Of a stretch of 64,000 nt of DNA, positions 49,785 to 58,399 are shown piece after piece. Origin of the DNA: Pseudomonas alloputida (GTDB lineage Bacteria > Pseudomonadota > Gammaproteobacteria > Pseudomonadales > Pseudomonadaceae); NCBI RefSeq assembly GCF_021283545.2, contig NZ_CP128540.1, forward strand, positions 3,135,501 to 3,199,500, read 5' to 3'. Within the stretch, counting starts at the first letter, position 1; each line of letters starts with the position of its first letter. The position numbers and the translations under genes were made by a program. The notes under the pieces were generated by a model. That model made no database searches and had not been told where the DNA came from. It saw only the letters and a program-made list of their open reading frames with translations.

Positions 49785-51128
49785 ATGAGTGCCCTGCACC
49801 TGCACTGCTCCACCCTGTTCGACGGCACTGGCCTGCACACCCGCCAACGACAGACATTGATCATCGAAGACGGCGTGATCCGCCATGTCGGGCCAACCGC
49901 CGAGGCACCCCGTCCACAACCCGGCGACCGTGAAGCCCACGGCCAGTTCGTCATGCCCGGGCTGGTGGACGTGCACACCCACCTGGCGTTTGGCAATGCC
50001 CAGAGCGAGGAAGACATCGACATCTGGACCAGCGACGAGTTTCGCGCCCTGCGGGGGCTGTTCTTCGCTCAGCACGTTCTGGCTGCCGGCGTGACGTCCA
50101 TGGTCTGCCCCGGCGACAGTGGCCAACTCAGCATTGCCGTGCGCAATACGGTCAACGCCGGACTGTTCGAAGGCCCCCGTATCGCTGCAAGCAGCCGAGT
50201 CATCACCAATCGACAGAGCCTGAACGACTGGTTCCCCACCCGCGTCGGCGCCCCTGAGTACTTCACCGCCGCGCTGGTCACCAGCCGTGACGATGCCATT
50301 GCCCAGATCCGCAAGCAGGCCAAGGACGGCGTGGACCTGATCAAGATCGCCATGGACGGCACCCACCGTCGCCCCAACGGTGAAATCATCGCCGCTTTCA
50401 CCGCCGACGAGACCCGTGAGATGGTCTACGAAGCTCATCGCCTCGGCTGCCGGGTGGCTACCCACGCCTATGGCCGGGAAGCGGTGATGTGCGCGGCCAA
50501 GGCTGGCGTCGACCTGGTGTTCCACGCCTTCTACATGGATGACGCCTGCATCGAAGCGCTGCTTGAGGCTGGCAGCGTGCTCGCTCCGACCATGACCTTC
50601 CCGCAGAACACCGTCGACTTCTGCCAGCCCCATGACCCCGCTATCAGCACCGGCTACGCCGCCTACTGCGCCCGGACCCTCGAGCTCGGCGCGCCGGTAC
50701 TCAAGCGTGCCAAGGCCGCCGGCGTACCCTTCGCCTGCGGCAGCGACAGCGGCTTTGCTGTCACACCCTATGGCGAATGGCACGCTCGCGAACTGGAGCT
50801 GCTGGTACGGCATCTGGACTTCACCCCGGCCGAAGCGTTATTCGCCGCAACCCATGTCGGCGCACGCTTGATGCCGCGCGGCGAGACGCTCGGCACCCTG
50901 GAACCGGGCAAACAGGCCGACCTGCTGGTGCTCGACGGTTCGCCCCTGGACGACATCCGCATCCTTCAAGACCGCGCTCGGCTGCAGGCGGTGTACAAGG
51001 CCGGCGAGCCGGTACGGCTGCAACGCACCGCCTACAACCCCAAGCAGGTGTCGGACTTCAATTCGCTGAAATGGACCGACCTCTACACCCGCGACCGCGT
51101 GTCCGAACTCGGCAAATGGAGGCTGTGA
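49785..51128 (+). CDS. Metal-dependent amidohydrolase (imidazolonepropionase/prolidase-like)
   Basis: 447 aa; AGAGAG upstream. Metal ligands are His64-x-His66 in VDVHTHL, a probable carboxylated Lys in DLIKIAMDG, His in VATHAYG and VFHAFYM, and Asp in CGSDSGF. The carboxylated-lysine binuclear type suits the hydrolysis of amide or lactam bonds. It belongs to the LysR-palindrome regulon and is followed after 2 bp by a GlcG-like gene. It may cleave an amide-bearing ring-fission product or release the aromatic acid from a conjugate. Confidence 0.87.
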   Translation: MSALHLHCSTLFDGTGLHTRQRQTLIIEDGVIRHVGPTAEAPRPQPGDREAHGQFVMPGLVDVHTHLAFGNAQSEEDIDIWTSDEFRALRGLFFAQHVLAAGVTSMVCPGDSGQLSIAVRNTVNAGLFEGPRIAASSRVITNRQSLNDWFPTRVGAPEYFTAALVTSRDDAIAQIRKQAKDGVDLIKIAMDGTHRRPNGEIIAAFTADETREMVYEAHRLGCRVATHAYGREAVMCAAKAGVDLVFHAFYMDDACIEALLEAGSVLAPTMTFPQNTVDFCQPHDPAISTGYAAYCARTLELGAPVLKRAKAAGVPFACGSDSGFAVTPYGEWHARELELLVRHLDFTPAEALFAATHVGARLMPRGETLGTLEPGKQADLLVLDGSPLDDIRILQDRARLQAVYKAGEPVRLQRTAYNPKQVSDFNSLKWTDLYTRDRVSELGKWRL

Positions 51129-51130
51129 GC

Positions 51131-51574
51131 ATGACAACGCTCAACTTCGAACTGGCAGTGCAACTGGCGGTCGCGACCCTGCACCAGGCACGCGCTTTGA
51201 ACCTCAAGCCTATGGCCGCAGCGGTGCTCGACAGCGCCGGCCACCCGTTGGCGGTGCTGCGCGATGAGCAGGCCAGCTTCCTGCGCCCGCAGATCGCCAC
51301 CGGCAAGGCCCGCGGCTGCCTGGGCCTGGGCTTCGGCGGCCGCGAACTGGCGCGCCGCGCCCAGACCATGCCGGCGTTCTTCGATGCCATCAACAGCCTC
51401 ACCGGTGGCGAGGTGATTCCGGTCGCCGGCGGCGTTCTTCTGCGCGATGCAGAAGGTCGCCTGCTGGGCGCCATCGGCGTCAGTGGCGATACCTCGGACA
51501 ACGATGAGCGGTGCGCGCTGCTGGCCATCGAAGCGCTCGGGCTGATCGGCGACAGCGGCGATCTTCAGCCCTGA
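51131..51574 (+). CDS. GlcG/HbpS-family protein
   Basis: 147 aa from MTTLNFELA. The family hallmark is present: AVLDSAGHPLAVLRDE, GKARGCLGLGFGGREL and GGVLLRDAEGRLLGAIGVSGD. HbpS relatives bind heme or cobalamin, while others act as accessory proteins in catabolic operons; the role of most is unknown. It lies 2 bp after the amidohydrolase stop and is clearly co-transcribed. Confidence 0.88.
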   Translation: MTTLNFELAVQLAVATLHQARALNLKPMAAAVLDSAGHPLAVLRDEQASFLRPQIATGKARGCLGLGFGGRELARRAQTMPAFFDAINSLTGGEVIPVAGGVLLRDAEGRLLGAIGVSGDTSDNDERCALLAIEALGLIGDSGDLQP

Positions 51575-51774
51575 GCCAACGCCTTGGCCTGTTCCACCAA
51601 CAATTGGCGGAGCCAGGCCAAGGCGAGGTCGCCCCATGCTGCGGATGCCTCTGGAGGACCTGGGATGCTGCTGACGCAGTAATGGCCGAGGCGAGCGGCT
51701 CGCAGCCAGGCCTTGATCCCGACCCGGCAAAGATCCGTCTTGTGCCCAGTATTCTCCAGGGCCACCATAGGCAT
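51565..51774 (-). CDS. 69-aa hypothetical protein or gene fragment
   Basis: MPMVALENTGHK to VEQAKALAQG fills the gap between the GlcG-like gene (10-bp convergent overlap) and the divergent YheO-like gene. Codon use looks coding. The tail LALAWLRQLLVEQ resembles the last helix of LysR effector domains, so it may be a remnant of a LysR gene, but the match is too short to assert. No clear ribosome site. Confidence 0.3.
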   Translation of the reverse strand: MPMVALENTGHKTDLCRVGIKAWLRAARLGHYCVSSIPGPPEASAAWGDLALAWLRQLLVEQAKALAQG

Positions 51775-51799
51775 TCTTCAACAGACCATTGGCTAATGC

Positions 51800-52405
51800 A
51801 TGACACTGGAAAATTACCAGGCAATCGCTGAAAGCATTGCCCTGCTGCTGTACCCCCACGCGGAAGTCGTCATTCATGAGATACGCAGTCAGACAATCGT
51901 TCATATCGCCAATAATTTCTCACATCGCAAGCTCGGCGATGATTCGGCACTCGGTCCAGAACTGGGGGACCTTTTGAAGGGTACCAACCTTGGTCCCTAC
52001 GAGAAGCTCAACTGGAACGGGCAGAAGGTCCGCTCGATCAGTGCTGTGCTGCACAATCCGCAAGGCGAAGCCGAGTATCTGATGTGCATCAATCTGAACG
52101 TGTCGGTGCTGGAACAGGCGCGTGTGGCATTGGATGCGTTCTTCCAGATGAGTCGGCTGGAGCCGCAACCGGATGCGTTGTTCCGCAACGATTGGCAGGA
52201 GCGCATCAACACCTTCCTGCAAGCGTGGCTGCAGGCGCATAACCTGTCGCTGCAGACCCTGAAGATGAAAGACAAACGCAACCTTGTCCTGGCCTTGCAT
52301 GCCGAGGGTGCATTCGAGGGGCGCAGCGGCGCCGATTACGTTGCCAACGTCCTCAGCATGGGGCGGGCCACCGTGTACAAATACCTGAAGGAAGTCAGGG
52401 CCTAG
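51800..52405 (+). CDS. YheO/DauR-type transcriptional regulator (PAS-like + HTH)
   Basis: 201 aa. The N-terminal YheO-like PAS domain covers about 1-115 (VVIHEIRSQTIVHIANNFSHR is characteristic). A C-terminal helix-turn-helix ends with YVANVLSMGRATVYKYLKEV. The family includes DauR, the repressor of D-arginine catabolism in P. aeruginosa. It precedes a dehydratase/ornithine-cyclodeaminase-like pair by about 90 bp and is probably their regulator. Confidence 0.88.
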   Translation: MTLENYQAIAESIALLLYPHAEVVIHEIRSQTIVHIANNFSHRKLGDDSALGPELGDLLKGTNLGPYEKLNWNGQKVRSISAVLHNPQGEAEYLMCINLNVSVLEQARVALDAFFQMSRLEPQPDALFRNDWQERINTFLQAWLQAHNLSLQTLKMKDKRNLVLALHAEGAFEGRSGADYVANVLSMGRATVYKYLKEVRA

Positions 52406-52442
52406 GCGGTATTGCCTGCCTGAAGGCACACGCTCTTGCTGT

Positions 52443-52467
52443 TGGTGGAATATTATTCTATGGTGGA
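52443..52467 (+). repeat. Direct repeat in the dehydratase promoter
   Basis: TGGTGGA occurs at 52443 and 52461, each followed by an AT-rich ATTATT/AATTATC stretch, 18 bp apart. This is a possible binding site for the YheO-like regulator just upstream. Confidence 0.35.
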
Positions 52468-52498
52468 CAAATTATCCACGCGCCTGCAAGGACCCGTC

Positions 52499-53488
52499 AT
52501 GCCAGCCACCCCGTCCGTTGATGCCCAGTTCCTTGATACATTGCACCAAAACATTCAGGACGCCCACGCGGCGCTCCGCCCGGCCGTCAGCATTACCCCG
52601 CTCTTGCACAGCCCTCGTTTGTCGGCACTGACCGGCTGTGAAGTGCTGCTCAAATGCGAACACCTGCAGCACACCGGTTCGTTCAAGTTTCGCGGTGCCA
52701 GCAACAAGATGCGCCTGTTGCCGGCCGAGGCACGCAAGCAGGGGGTGATAGCCGCCTCATCCGGTAACCATGGGCAGGCCCTGGCCCTGGCCGGCAAGAT
52801 GGCTGGCGTGCCAGTGAAGGTCTACACCACCACGGGCGCATCGGCATACAAAACAGAGGCAATGCGCGCGCTGGGCGCCGAAGTGGTCTGCCTGCCCACC
52901 GACCCGCTGAGTGCAGAGCTGGAAGCAGCCAGGCAAGCCAAGGCCCAGGGCGTACCTTTCGTGTCACCTTACAACGACCTGCAAGTCATTGCCGGCCAGG
53001 GCACCATAGGCATGGAGTTGCTCGAGCAGGCGCCAGACCTGGACGCGGTGTTCGTCGCCGTGGGCGGTGGCGGGATGATTTCCGGCATCGGCGCCGCCCT
53101 GCGCGTACTCAAGCCGGGCACTGAGATCATCGGCTGCTGGCCGGCGAATGACCCAACCCTGCAGCAATCACTCAAGGCCGGTGAAATCATCGAATTGGAT
53201 GCCTGCGAAACGCTGTCGGATGGCACGGCCGGCGGCGTCGAGCCAGGCTCCATCACCTTCCCGCTTTGCCAGGCGCTGCTCACCGATACCGTGTTGGTCA
53301 GCGAGGATGAAATCCGCTGCGCCATGCGCGACATCGCCAGCAGTGAGCGCTGGATCATCGAAGGCGCTGCTGCGGTTGCGGTCGCCGGCATGCAGAGGCT
53401 CGCCGAACGCTATCAGGGCAAGCGTGTCGCCGTGATCCTGTGTGGCCGTAACATCCTGCTGGAAAAGTTCCTCGAGGCCGTTCAATGA
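52499..53488 (+). CDS. PLP-dependent threonine-dehydratase-like enzyme (EutB-like)
   Basis: 329 aa from MPATPSVDAQ, with AAGGA before this ATG; upstream in-frame starts run through the repeat. The PLP Lys is in GSFKFRGAS, the phosphate/Asn loop is SSGNHGQALA, and the glycine loop is VGGGGMISGI. There is no ACT domain, so it is a catabolic serine/threonine dehydratase-type enzyme. Coupling by ATGA to an ornithine-cyclodeaminase homologue is the eutB-eutC arrangement of ectoine catabolism, but eutD/eutE are not nearby. A hydroxy-amino acid substrate is likely. Confidence 0.87.
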   Translation: MPATPSVDAQFLDTLHQNIQDAHAALRPAVSITPLLHSPRLSALTGCEVLLKCEHLQHTGSFKFRGASNKMRLLPAEARKQGVIAASSGNHGQALALAGKMAGVPVKVYTTTGASAYKTEAMRALGAEVVCLPTDPLSAELEAARQAKAQGVPFVSPYNDLQVIAGQGTIGMELLEQAPDLDAVFVAVGGGGMISGIGAALRVLKPGTEIIGCWPANDPTLQQSLKAGEIIELDACETLSDGTAGGVEPGSITFPLCQALLTDTVLVSEDEIRCAMRDIASSERWIIEGAAAVAVAGMQRLAERYQGKRVAVILCGRNILLEKFLEAVQ

Positions 53489-54432
53489 GGGTCTTCAGCA
53501 AGGCGCAGATCGTCGCCCATTTCAACCCGGAGTTGGCGGTCAGCCAACTGGAGGAAGGCTTCATCGCCTATTCCGAAGGCAAGGTGCAGGTGCCGCCCGT
53601 GCAGGGCTTCGCATTCAAGGGCGCGAACGGTGACTGTTGCGTGAAGTCGGCCTACATCGAAGGCAGCCCGACCTTCACCGTCAAGCTTTCGACAGGCTTC
53701 TACGACAACCCGTCCAAGGGCCTGCCGAGCAATGATGGCTTGATGCTTGTGTTGTCTGCACACACCGGTCAGCCGCTGGCACTGCTGCAGGACCAAGGCT
53801 GGCTGACTGCCATGCGCACCGCGTTGGCCGGGCGTATCGCCGCCCGGCTGCTGGCGCCATCCCAGGTCAAGGCCATTGGCATCCTCGGCACCGGCATGCA
53901 GGCGCAGATGCAGCTTGAGCAGCTTCGCGCGGTGACCGATTGTCGCCAGGTGATTGTCTGGGGCCGGCATGAACGCGGGCTTGCGGCCTATACCGCATTT
54001 GCCCGCGAACTGGGCTTCGCAGTGCACAGCACGCAGGATGCGGCCGAGGTTGCGGGCGCGGCAAACCTGATCGTCTGCACCACGCCTTCTCGCCAGGCGC
54101 TGTTGCACAGCGATTGGGTCCAGCCGGGTACGCATATCACCGCCGTCGGTGCCGATGCACCCGGCAAGCAGGAACTGGACCCGGCACTGGTGGCAAGGGC
54201 GGACCGCATCATCGTCGACGCCATCGCCCAGTGCAGCCAGTACGGCGAAGTGGCCCATGCCCTCGGCTGTGGCCGCATCGACGCTAACCAGCTGATCGAG
54301 CTGGGTACGCTGCTGGCTGGCCGTGCCAAGGGGCGTGAGCACGACAGCCAGATTACCTTGGCGGACCTGACCGGTGTTGCAGTGCAGGATGCACAAGTCG
54401 CAAGCCACGCCTTGGCCGCCCTGTGCACCTGA
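53485..54432 (+). CDS. Ornithine-cyclodeaminase/mu-crystallin-family protein (EutC-like)
   Basis: 315 aa. The Rossmann motif GILGTGMQAQMQLEQL is near residue 132. The N-terminal substrate part includes KSAYIEGSPTFTVKLSTGFYDN. Members reduce imino acids or cyclodeaminate ornithine with NAD(P)H. Translationally coupled to the dehydratase by ATGA. Together they may convert a hydroxy-amino acid via an oxo or imino intermediate. A convergent 13-bp gap separates it from codA. Confidence 0.88.
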   Translation: MRVFSKAQIVAHFNPELAVSQLEEGFIAYSEGKVQVPPVQGFAFKGANGDCCVKSAYIEGSPTFTVKLSTGFYDNPSKGLPSNDGLMLVLSAHTGQPLALLQDQGWLTAMRTALAGRIAARLLAPSQVKAIGILGTGMQAQMQLEQLRAVTDCRQVIVWGRHERGLAAYTAFARELGFAVHSTQDAAEVAGAANLIVCTTPSRQALLHSDWVQPGTHITAVGADAPGKQELDPALVARADRIIVDAIAQCSQYGEVAHALGCGRIDANQLIELGTLLAGRAKGREHDSQITLADLTGVAVQDAQVASHALAALCT

Positions 54433-54445
54433 GGCAACAACAGCG

Positions 54446-55687
54446 TCAGCGCAAACGTTGCACCTGCGCTGGCGTGCGCTGCATCAGCACCTTGCCATTG
54501 CGTACCGACACCAACGCGTGCCCCTGGCTGCGCACCATCTCGTAATCATCCGGCGCCGACAGCAGCAACAGGTTCGCCGGCCGCCCTACCTCTATGCCAT
54601 AGCGCTCGCCCAGGTTCAGGGTGCGGGCGCTGTTGTCGGTAATCAGGTCCAGGCAGCGCTGCAGGTCTTCATACCCAAGCATGTGACAGATGTGCAGGCC
54701 GGCTTCGAGAATGCGCAGGATATTGCCATTGCCCAGTGGGTACCACGGGTCGACGATGGAGTCCTGGCCGAAGCACACGTTCATGCCGGCGCGGTCGATC
54801 TCGGCCACGCGGGTCACACCACGACGTTTCGGGTAGTTGTCGAAGCGCCCTTGCAGGTGAATGCTCTCGGTCGGGCACGACACGAAGTTGATGCCCGACA
54901 GCTTGAGCAGGCGGAACAGCTTGTAGCAATACGCATTGTCATACGAGCCCATGGCCACGGTGTGGCTGGCCGTGACCCGGGCCCCCATGCCGCGTACCCG
55001 GGCTTCTTCGGCCAACACTTCGAGGAAACGTGATTGCGGGTCGTCGGTCTCGTCGCAGTGCACATCCACCAGGCAGCCGGTGCGCTCGGCCAGGTCCATC
55101 AGAAACTTCACCGACGATACCCCCTGGTCGCGGGTATTTTCGAAATGCGGAATGCCGCCGACGACATCGGCGCCAATCGCCACGGCTTCAGTCATCAGCG
55201 CCCGGCCGTTGGCGTACGACTCGATGCCCTCCTGCGGGAAGGCGACAATCTGCAGGTCGATCAGCTCACGCACCTCGTCACGCACCTCGACCATGACCTT
55301 GAGCGCGGTGAGTTTCGGGTCGGTCACATCGACATGGGTGCGCACATGCTGGATACCGTGGTCCACCAGCATGCCGATGGTTTTTTTCGCACGGGTCTTG
55401 ATGTCGTCCTGAGTGGTGATTTCCTTGCGCTCCGACCAGCGTTCAATGCCTTCGAACAACGTGCCGCTCATATTCCACTTCGGCTCACCCGCGGTCAGCG
55501 TGGCATCAAGATGAATGTGCGGCTCGACAAAGGGCGCGACCACCAGGTTTTGCCCGGCGTCCAGGTCATTGGCCGTAGCGGAAGCCACGACGTCGGTCTG
55601 GGGCACGATGGCGGCAATGCGCTCGCCGTTCAGTTCGACGCGGAACAGGCCAGGCTTGCCGCGCAGGCGTGCGTTGATGATGTTCAT
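54446..55687 (-). CDS. codA: Cytosine deaminase (CodA family)
   Basis: 413 aa, AAGGAG upstream. Metal and catalytic residues are in VEPHIHLDATL, HCDETDD, ASHTVAMG and FGQDSIVDP, matching E. coli CodA in order and spacing. The canonical reaction is cytosine to uracil; related enzymes act on thiamine-pyrimidine breakdown products or isoguanine. It is the last gene after pucR (4-bp gap) and the CodB/CytX-like permease. In a set that begins with TenA genes, deamination of a thiamine-derived aminopyrimidine is a fair alternative. Confidence 0.92.
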   Translation of the reverse strand: MNIINARLRGKPGLFRVELNGERIAAIVPQTDVVASATANDLDAGQNLVVAPFVEPHIHLDATLTAGEPKWNMSGTLFEGIERWSERKEITTQDDIKTRAKKTIGMLVDHGIQHVRTHVDVTDPKLTALKVMVEVRDEVRELIDLQIVAFPQEGIESYANGRALMTEAVAIGADVVGGIPHFENTRDQGVSSVKFLMDLAERTGCLVDVHCDETDDPQSRFLEVLAEEARVRGMGARVTASHTVAMGSYDNAYCYKLFRLLKLSGINFVSCPTESIHLQGRFDNYPKRRGVTRVAEIDRAGMNVCFGQDSIVDPWYPLGNGNILRILEAGLHICHMLGYEDLQRCLDLITDNSARTLNLGERYGIEVGRPANLLLLSAPDDYEMVRSQGHALVSVRNGKVLMQRTPAQVQRLR

Positions 55688-55691
55688 GCAG

Positions 55692-56909
55692 TTACTCCTT
55701 GCCGTGGGCTTCGCTCATGCGCCATACCAGCATGGCGACCGAAGCATTCATGCGAAAAAGCGGGTCGTCCAGCGACTGCCCGCTCAGTTGTTCGATGCGC
55801 TGGATGCGCTGATTGATCGTGTTGCGGTGCAGCCCCAGACGCTGTGCGGCCTTGAGCCCGTTGCCATTTTCCATGAGCAAGGCGTCGAGGGTATGCACCA
55901 AAGCATGGGCGTGTTTGCGTCCAGGGGCGATCAGCGGGCCGAGGGTGCGGCTGACGAAATCATCGACCAGCGAACGGTCGACAATACCTTGCAGCAGGCG
56001 CAATACGCCGAGCTCGCTGAAGTTGCAATAGCCGTTGGCCGGGCGCAGATGCTGCGCCACATCCAGCGCCTGGCGTGCCTCGTTGAGGGCCTGGCGATAG
56101 TGCGCGCAATCGTCAGCGAGGCTCGACAGGCCCATGTAGAGGCCCAGTTCACCTGTCGCGGCTTGCAGCTGCCGGTACAGCGCGCCCAACGTCTCGGGTA
56201 AGTCCTGTGTATCGGCCAGCAGCACCACGAACAGGTCGCCCGGCAACTGCGCCGTCACACTGCCGGGGCGCTGGCGGCACCAGGCTTCGAGCTGGTCTTC
56301 CAGGGCCTGGCGGGTGGCTTGCCAGGTACGCTCGCCGTGCGCCAGCCCTTGGCGCTCGAACAAGGCGTTCACGCCCGTCAGGCGCAACGCCAGCAGGCGC
56401 CGCGGTTTATCCAGCGCCAGTTGCAGGTGTGCTGCCCGTTGCCGGGCAATTGCCAGGCTCGGGTAGTCGCCTGTGAGCAGTTGGCCAAGGATGTCGTTGC
56501 GCGAGCGGCGTACCTGGCTCATTTGCACCAGTGCAGTGCCGATCAGGTGGGTGACCACCACCATCTTCAGCGCGTAGGGCTGTTCGATCAGTGGCAAGCC
56601 CAGTTGCTCGGCGCGCGCGACAACGGGCGCCGGGATGCTCTGGATGAAACTGCCGCCGGTGAGAATCACCATGCCGGCAATGCCCACGGCGTCGCCATCC
56701 TCCACCAGGCTCAGCAGGTTGGCTTCGCCGCGCGGGTGGTTGATGCCGGTGACGAATACCAGTTCACCGCCCATCACCCATTCGGCGATACCCTCGTTCT
56801 CCGCCACGTAAGGCCAGCGTACCCGCCGCTGCAGGTTGCGCGCTCCGGCCCGCACCTGCATTTCGTGCAGACCGGGCAAATGCAGTATCTCGTCCAGCGC
56901 CAGGCTCAC
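55692..56909 (-). CDS. PucR-family transcriptional regulator
   Basis: 405 aa. The best start is the GTG at 56909 in a GTGA overlap with the permease stop; the longer frame is a shadow. The N-terminal PucR purine-catabolism domain begins LALDEILHLPGLHEMQV. The GGDEF-like middle and C-terminal helix-turn-helix (LKAAQRLGLHRNTINQRI) follow. It is probably a pyrimidine- or purine-responsive activator of the permease/deaminase genes. Its position inside the operon suggests feedback. Confidence 0.9.
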   Translation of the reverse strand: MSLALDEILHLPGLHEMQVRAGARNLQRRVRWPYVAENEGIAEWVMGGELVFVTGINHPRGEANLLSLVEDGDAVGIAGMVILTGGSFIQSIPAPVVARAEQLGLPLIEQPYALKMVVVTHLIGTALVQMSQVRRSRNDILGQLLTGDYPSLAIARQRAAHLQLALDKPRRLLALRLTGVNALFERQGLAHGERTWQATRQALEDQLEAWCRQRPGSVTAQLPGDLFVVLLADTQDLPETLGALYRQLQAATGELGLYMGLSSLADDCAHYRQALNEARQALDVAQHLRPANGYCNFSELGVLRLLQGIVDRSLVDDFVSRTLGPLIAPGRKHAHALVHTLDALLMENGNGLKAAQRLGLHRNTINQRIQRIEQLSGQSLDDPLFRMNASVAMLVWRMSEAHGKE

Positions 56910-58171
56910 GGCTCGACGCCCGCCTGGCCCGGCGCGCGGCGGCGTGCGCCCAGCTCCAGAATGACGATGTAGCACACTGCCGAGGCGGCGATGCCCACCA
57001 GCGGCGCGACCCACGGTGAGGCATAGGCCAGTACAGCGCCCACGGCATAGGCAAACAGCCCGGTGAGGTTGTAGCGAGGCAGGTTTGCCGTACACAGTGG
57101 CGGGTATTTGCCGCGGTGGCGATACCAGAAGTCAGCCATGATCACCCCACCCACCGGCGGAATGATCGACCCCAGCAGCACCAGGAACGGGATCAGCATT
57201 TCGTACATGCCACCCATCGCCAGCACAATGCCAACCCCGGCCGCCACCAGCGTTGCCGTGCGCCGGCGCTCGCTGCGCAACAAGTGGCAGGCGGCGGCCG
57301 ACACGTTGTAGATGGTCGGCCCCTGAATGGTCCACAGGTTTAGGCACAGCATAACCACGGCCGCGAACGACAGGCCCTGCAGCATCATCACGTCGACGAT
57401 ATCGGCCTGCTGGTAAACCATCGCGCACCACGCCCCGGCCACCACCATCAGGCCGTTGCCAAGGAGGAATGCCACCCCGCTGGCGATCACCGCTACCCGG
57501 CCACTGCGTGCCAGCCGTGTCCAGTTGGTGGCCTGGGTGGCGCCACTGGCGAAGGTGCCGAAGACCATGGTCACTGCCGCCGAAAAGGTCATGGTTTCAT
57601 GCGGGACGACTGCAGCCAGGCCGGCAAAGCCACCGGCATCGCGGGTGGCGATGTACATGGACACCAACAGCAGCACGAACATCAATGGCACCGACACCCG
57701 CGACAGCAGGTCCAGCCCCTTGAAACCGATAATGGCCGTAATGCTGAAACCCAGCCCGAAAAGCACCATCAACGGCATACCGAAGCCATCCGCCAGCCCC
57801 AGCAGCTTGACCAGCACGATCGCCACCGTGGCCGTACCCCAGGCATACCAGCCCAGTTCGGCAAAACCCAGCAGAAAGTCCGAGAGCCGGCTCCCCGCTT
57901 CACCGAAACAGAAGCGCCCCATCAACACGGTATTCAGCCCGCTGCGCGAGGCAATGAAGGCCAACGCTGCGGCATACAAGGCCAGCAGGCTGTTGCCGAG
58001 GGTAGCCACCCACAGCATGTCGACAAAACTGAATGCCATGCCCAGCTTGCCGCCGGCGAACATCGTGCCGGTAAAGAAGGTGAAGCTGAACAAGACCATC
58101 GCGATCGGCAGCAGGCCCTTGCGGGCGGACTGGGGGGCTTCGCTGAGGGGAAATTCGCTGGGTGAGCTCAT
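56906..58171 (-). CDS. NCS1-family permease (CodB/CytX-like)
   Basis: 421 aa from MSSPSEFPLS, GGAG upstream. About twelve membrane segments, starting LPIAMVLFSFTFFTGTMFAGG. It is a cytosine/purine/uracil/thiamine symporter-type protein. CodB homologues in TPP-riboswitch operons are called CytX and proposed to import hydroxymethylpyrimidine (family knowledge). The 228-bp gap to tenA contains a palindrome, so it may also have its own promoter. Overlaps pucR by GTGA. Confidence 0.9.
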   Translation of the reverse strand: MSSPSEFPLSEAPQSARKGLLPIAMVLFSFTFFTGTMFAGGKLGMAFSFVDMLWVATLGNSLLALYAAALAFIASRSGLNTVLMGRFCFGEAGSRLSDFLLGFAELGWYAWGTATVAIVLVKLLGLADGFGMPLMVLFGLGFSITAIIGFKGLDLLSRVSVPLMFVLLLVSMYIATRDAGGFAGLAAVVPHETMTFSAAVTMVFGTFASGATQATNWTRLARSGRVAVIASGVAFLLGNGLMVVAGAWCAMVYQQADIVDVMMLQGLSFAAVVMLCLNLWTIQGPTIYNVSAAACHLLRSERRRTATLVAAGVGIVLAMGGMYEMLIPFLVLLGSIIPPVGGVIMADFWYRHRGKYPPLCTANLPRYNLTGLFAYAVGAVLAYASPWVAPLVGIAASAVCYIVILELGARRRAPGQAGVEP

Positions 58172-58279
58172 TGCACGGGGCTCCGGGTTTGTAGTTGGGA
58201 GCAGAAAGAGCAATATGCGGGCCGCTTTTTCCTGCGCCGCCACCCGGAAGAAATCGGGCTGTTCGCCCAGAAATCCATA

Positions 58280-58290
58280 TGCACTGTGCA
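58280..58290. promoter_or_regulatory. Short palindrome upstream of the permease gene
   Basis: TGCACTGTGCA (extended ATGCACTGTGCACAT) lies 109 bp before the permease ATG, in the 228-bp gap after tenA. A candidate PucR site; the consensus is not established by eye. Confidence 0.3.
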
Positions 58291-58399
58291 CATTAAAGCT
58301 GCGATCTGACGATCTGGAGTGTGCGGGACGACTTATTTTGAGGCGCCCATGCACCAAAGCGGTCCTGGGCTGGGTAGTAATCACCCAGCCCACGGCGGT

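Noticed and set aside
52460..52498. Upstream ATG (MVDKLSTRL) for the dehydratase
   Set aside because: It lies within the TGGTGGA direct repeat and lacks a ribosome site, whereas AAGGA precedes the ATG at 52499.
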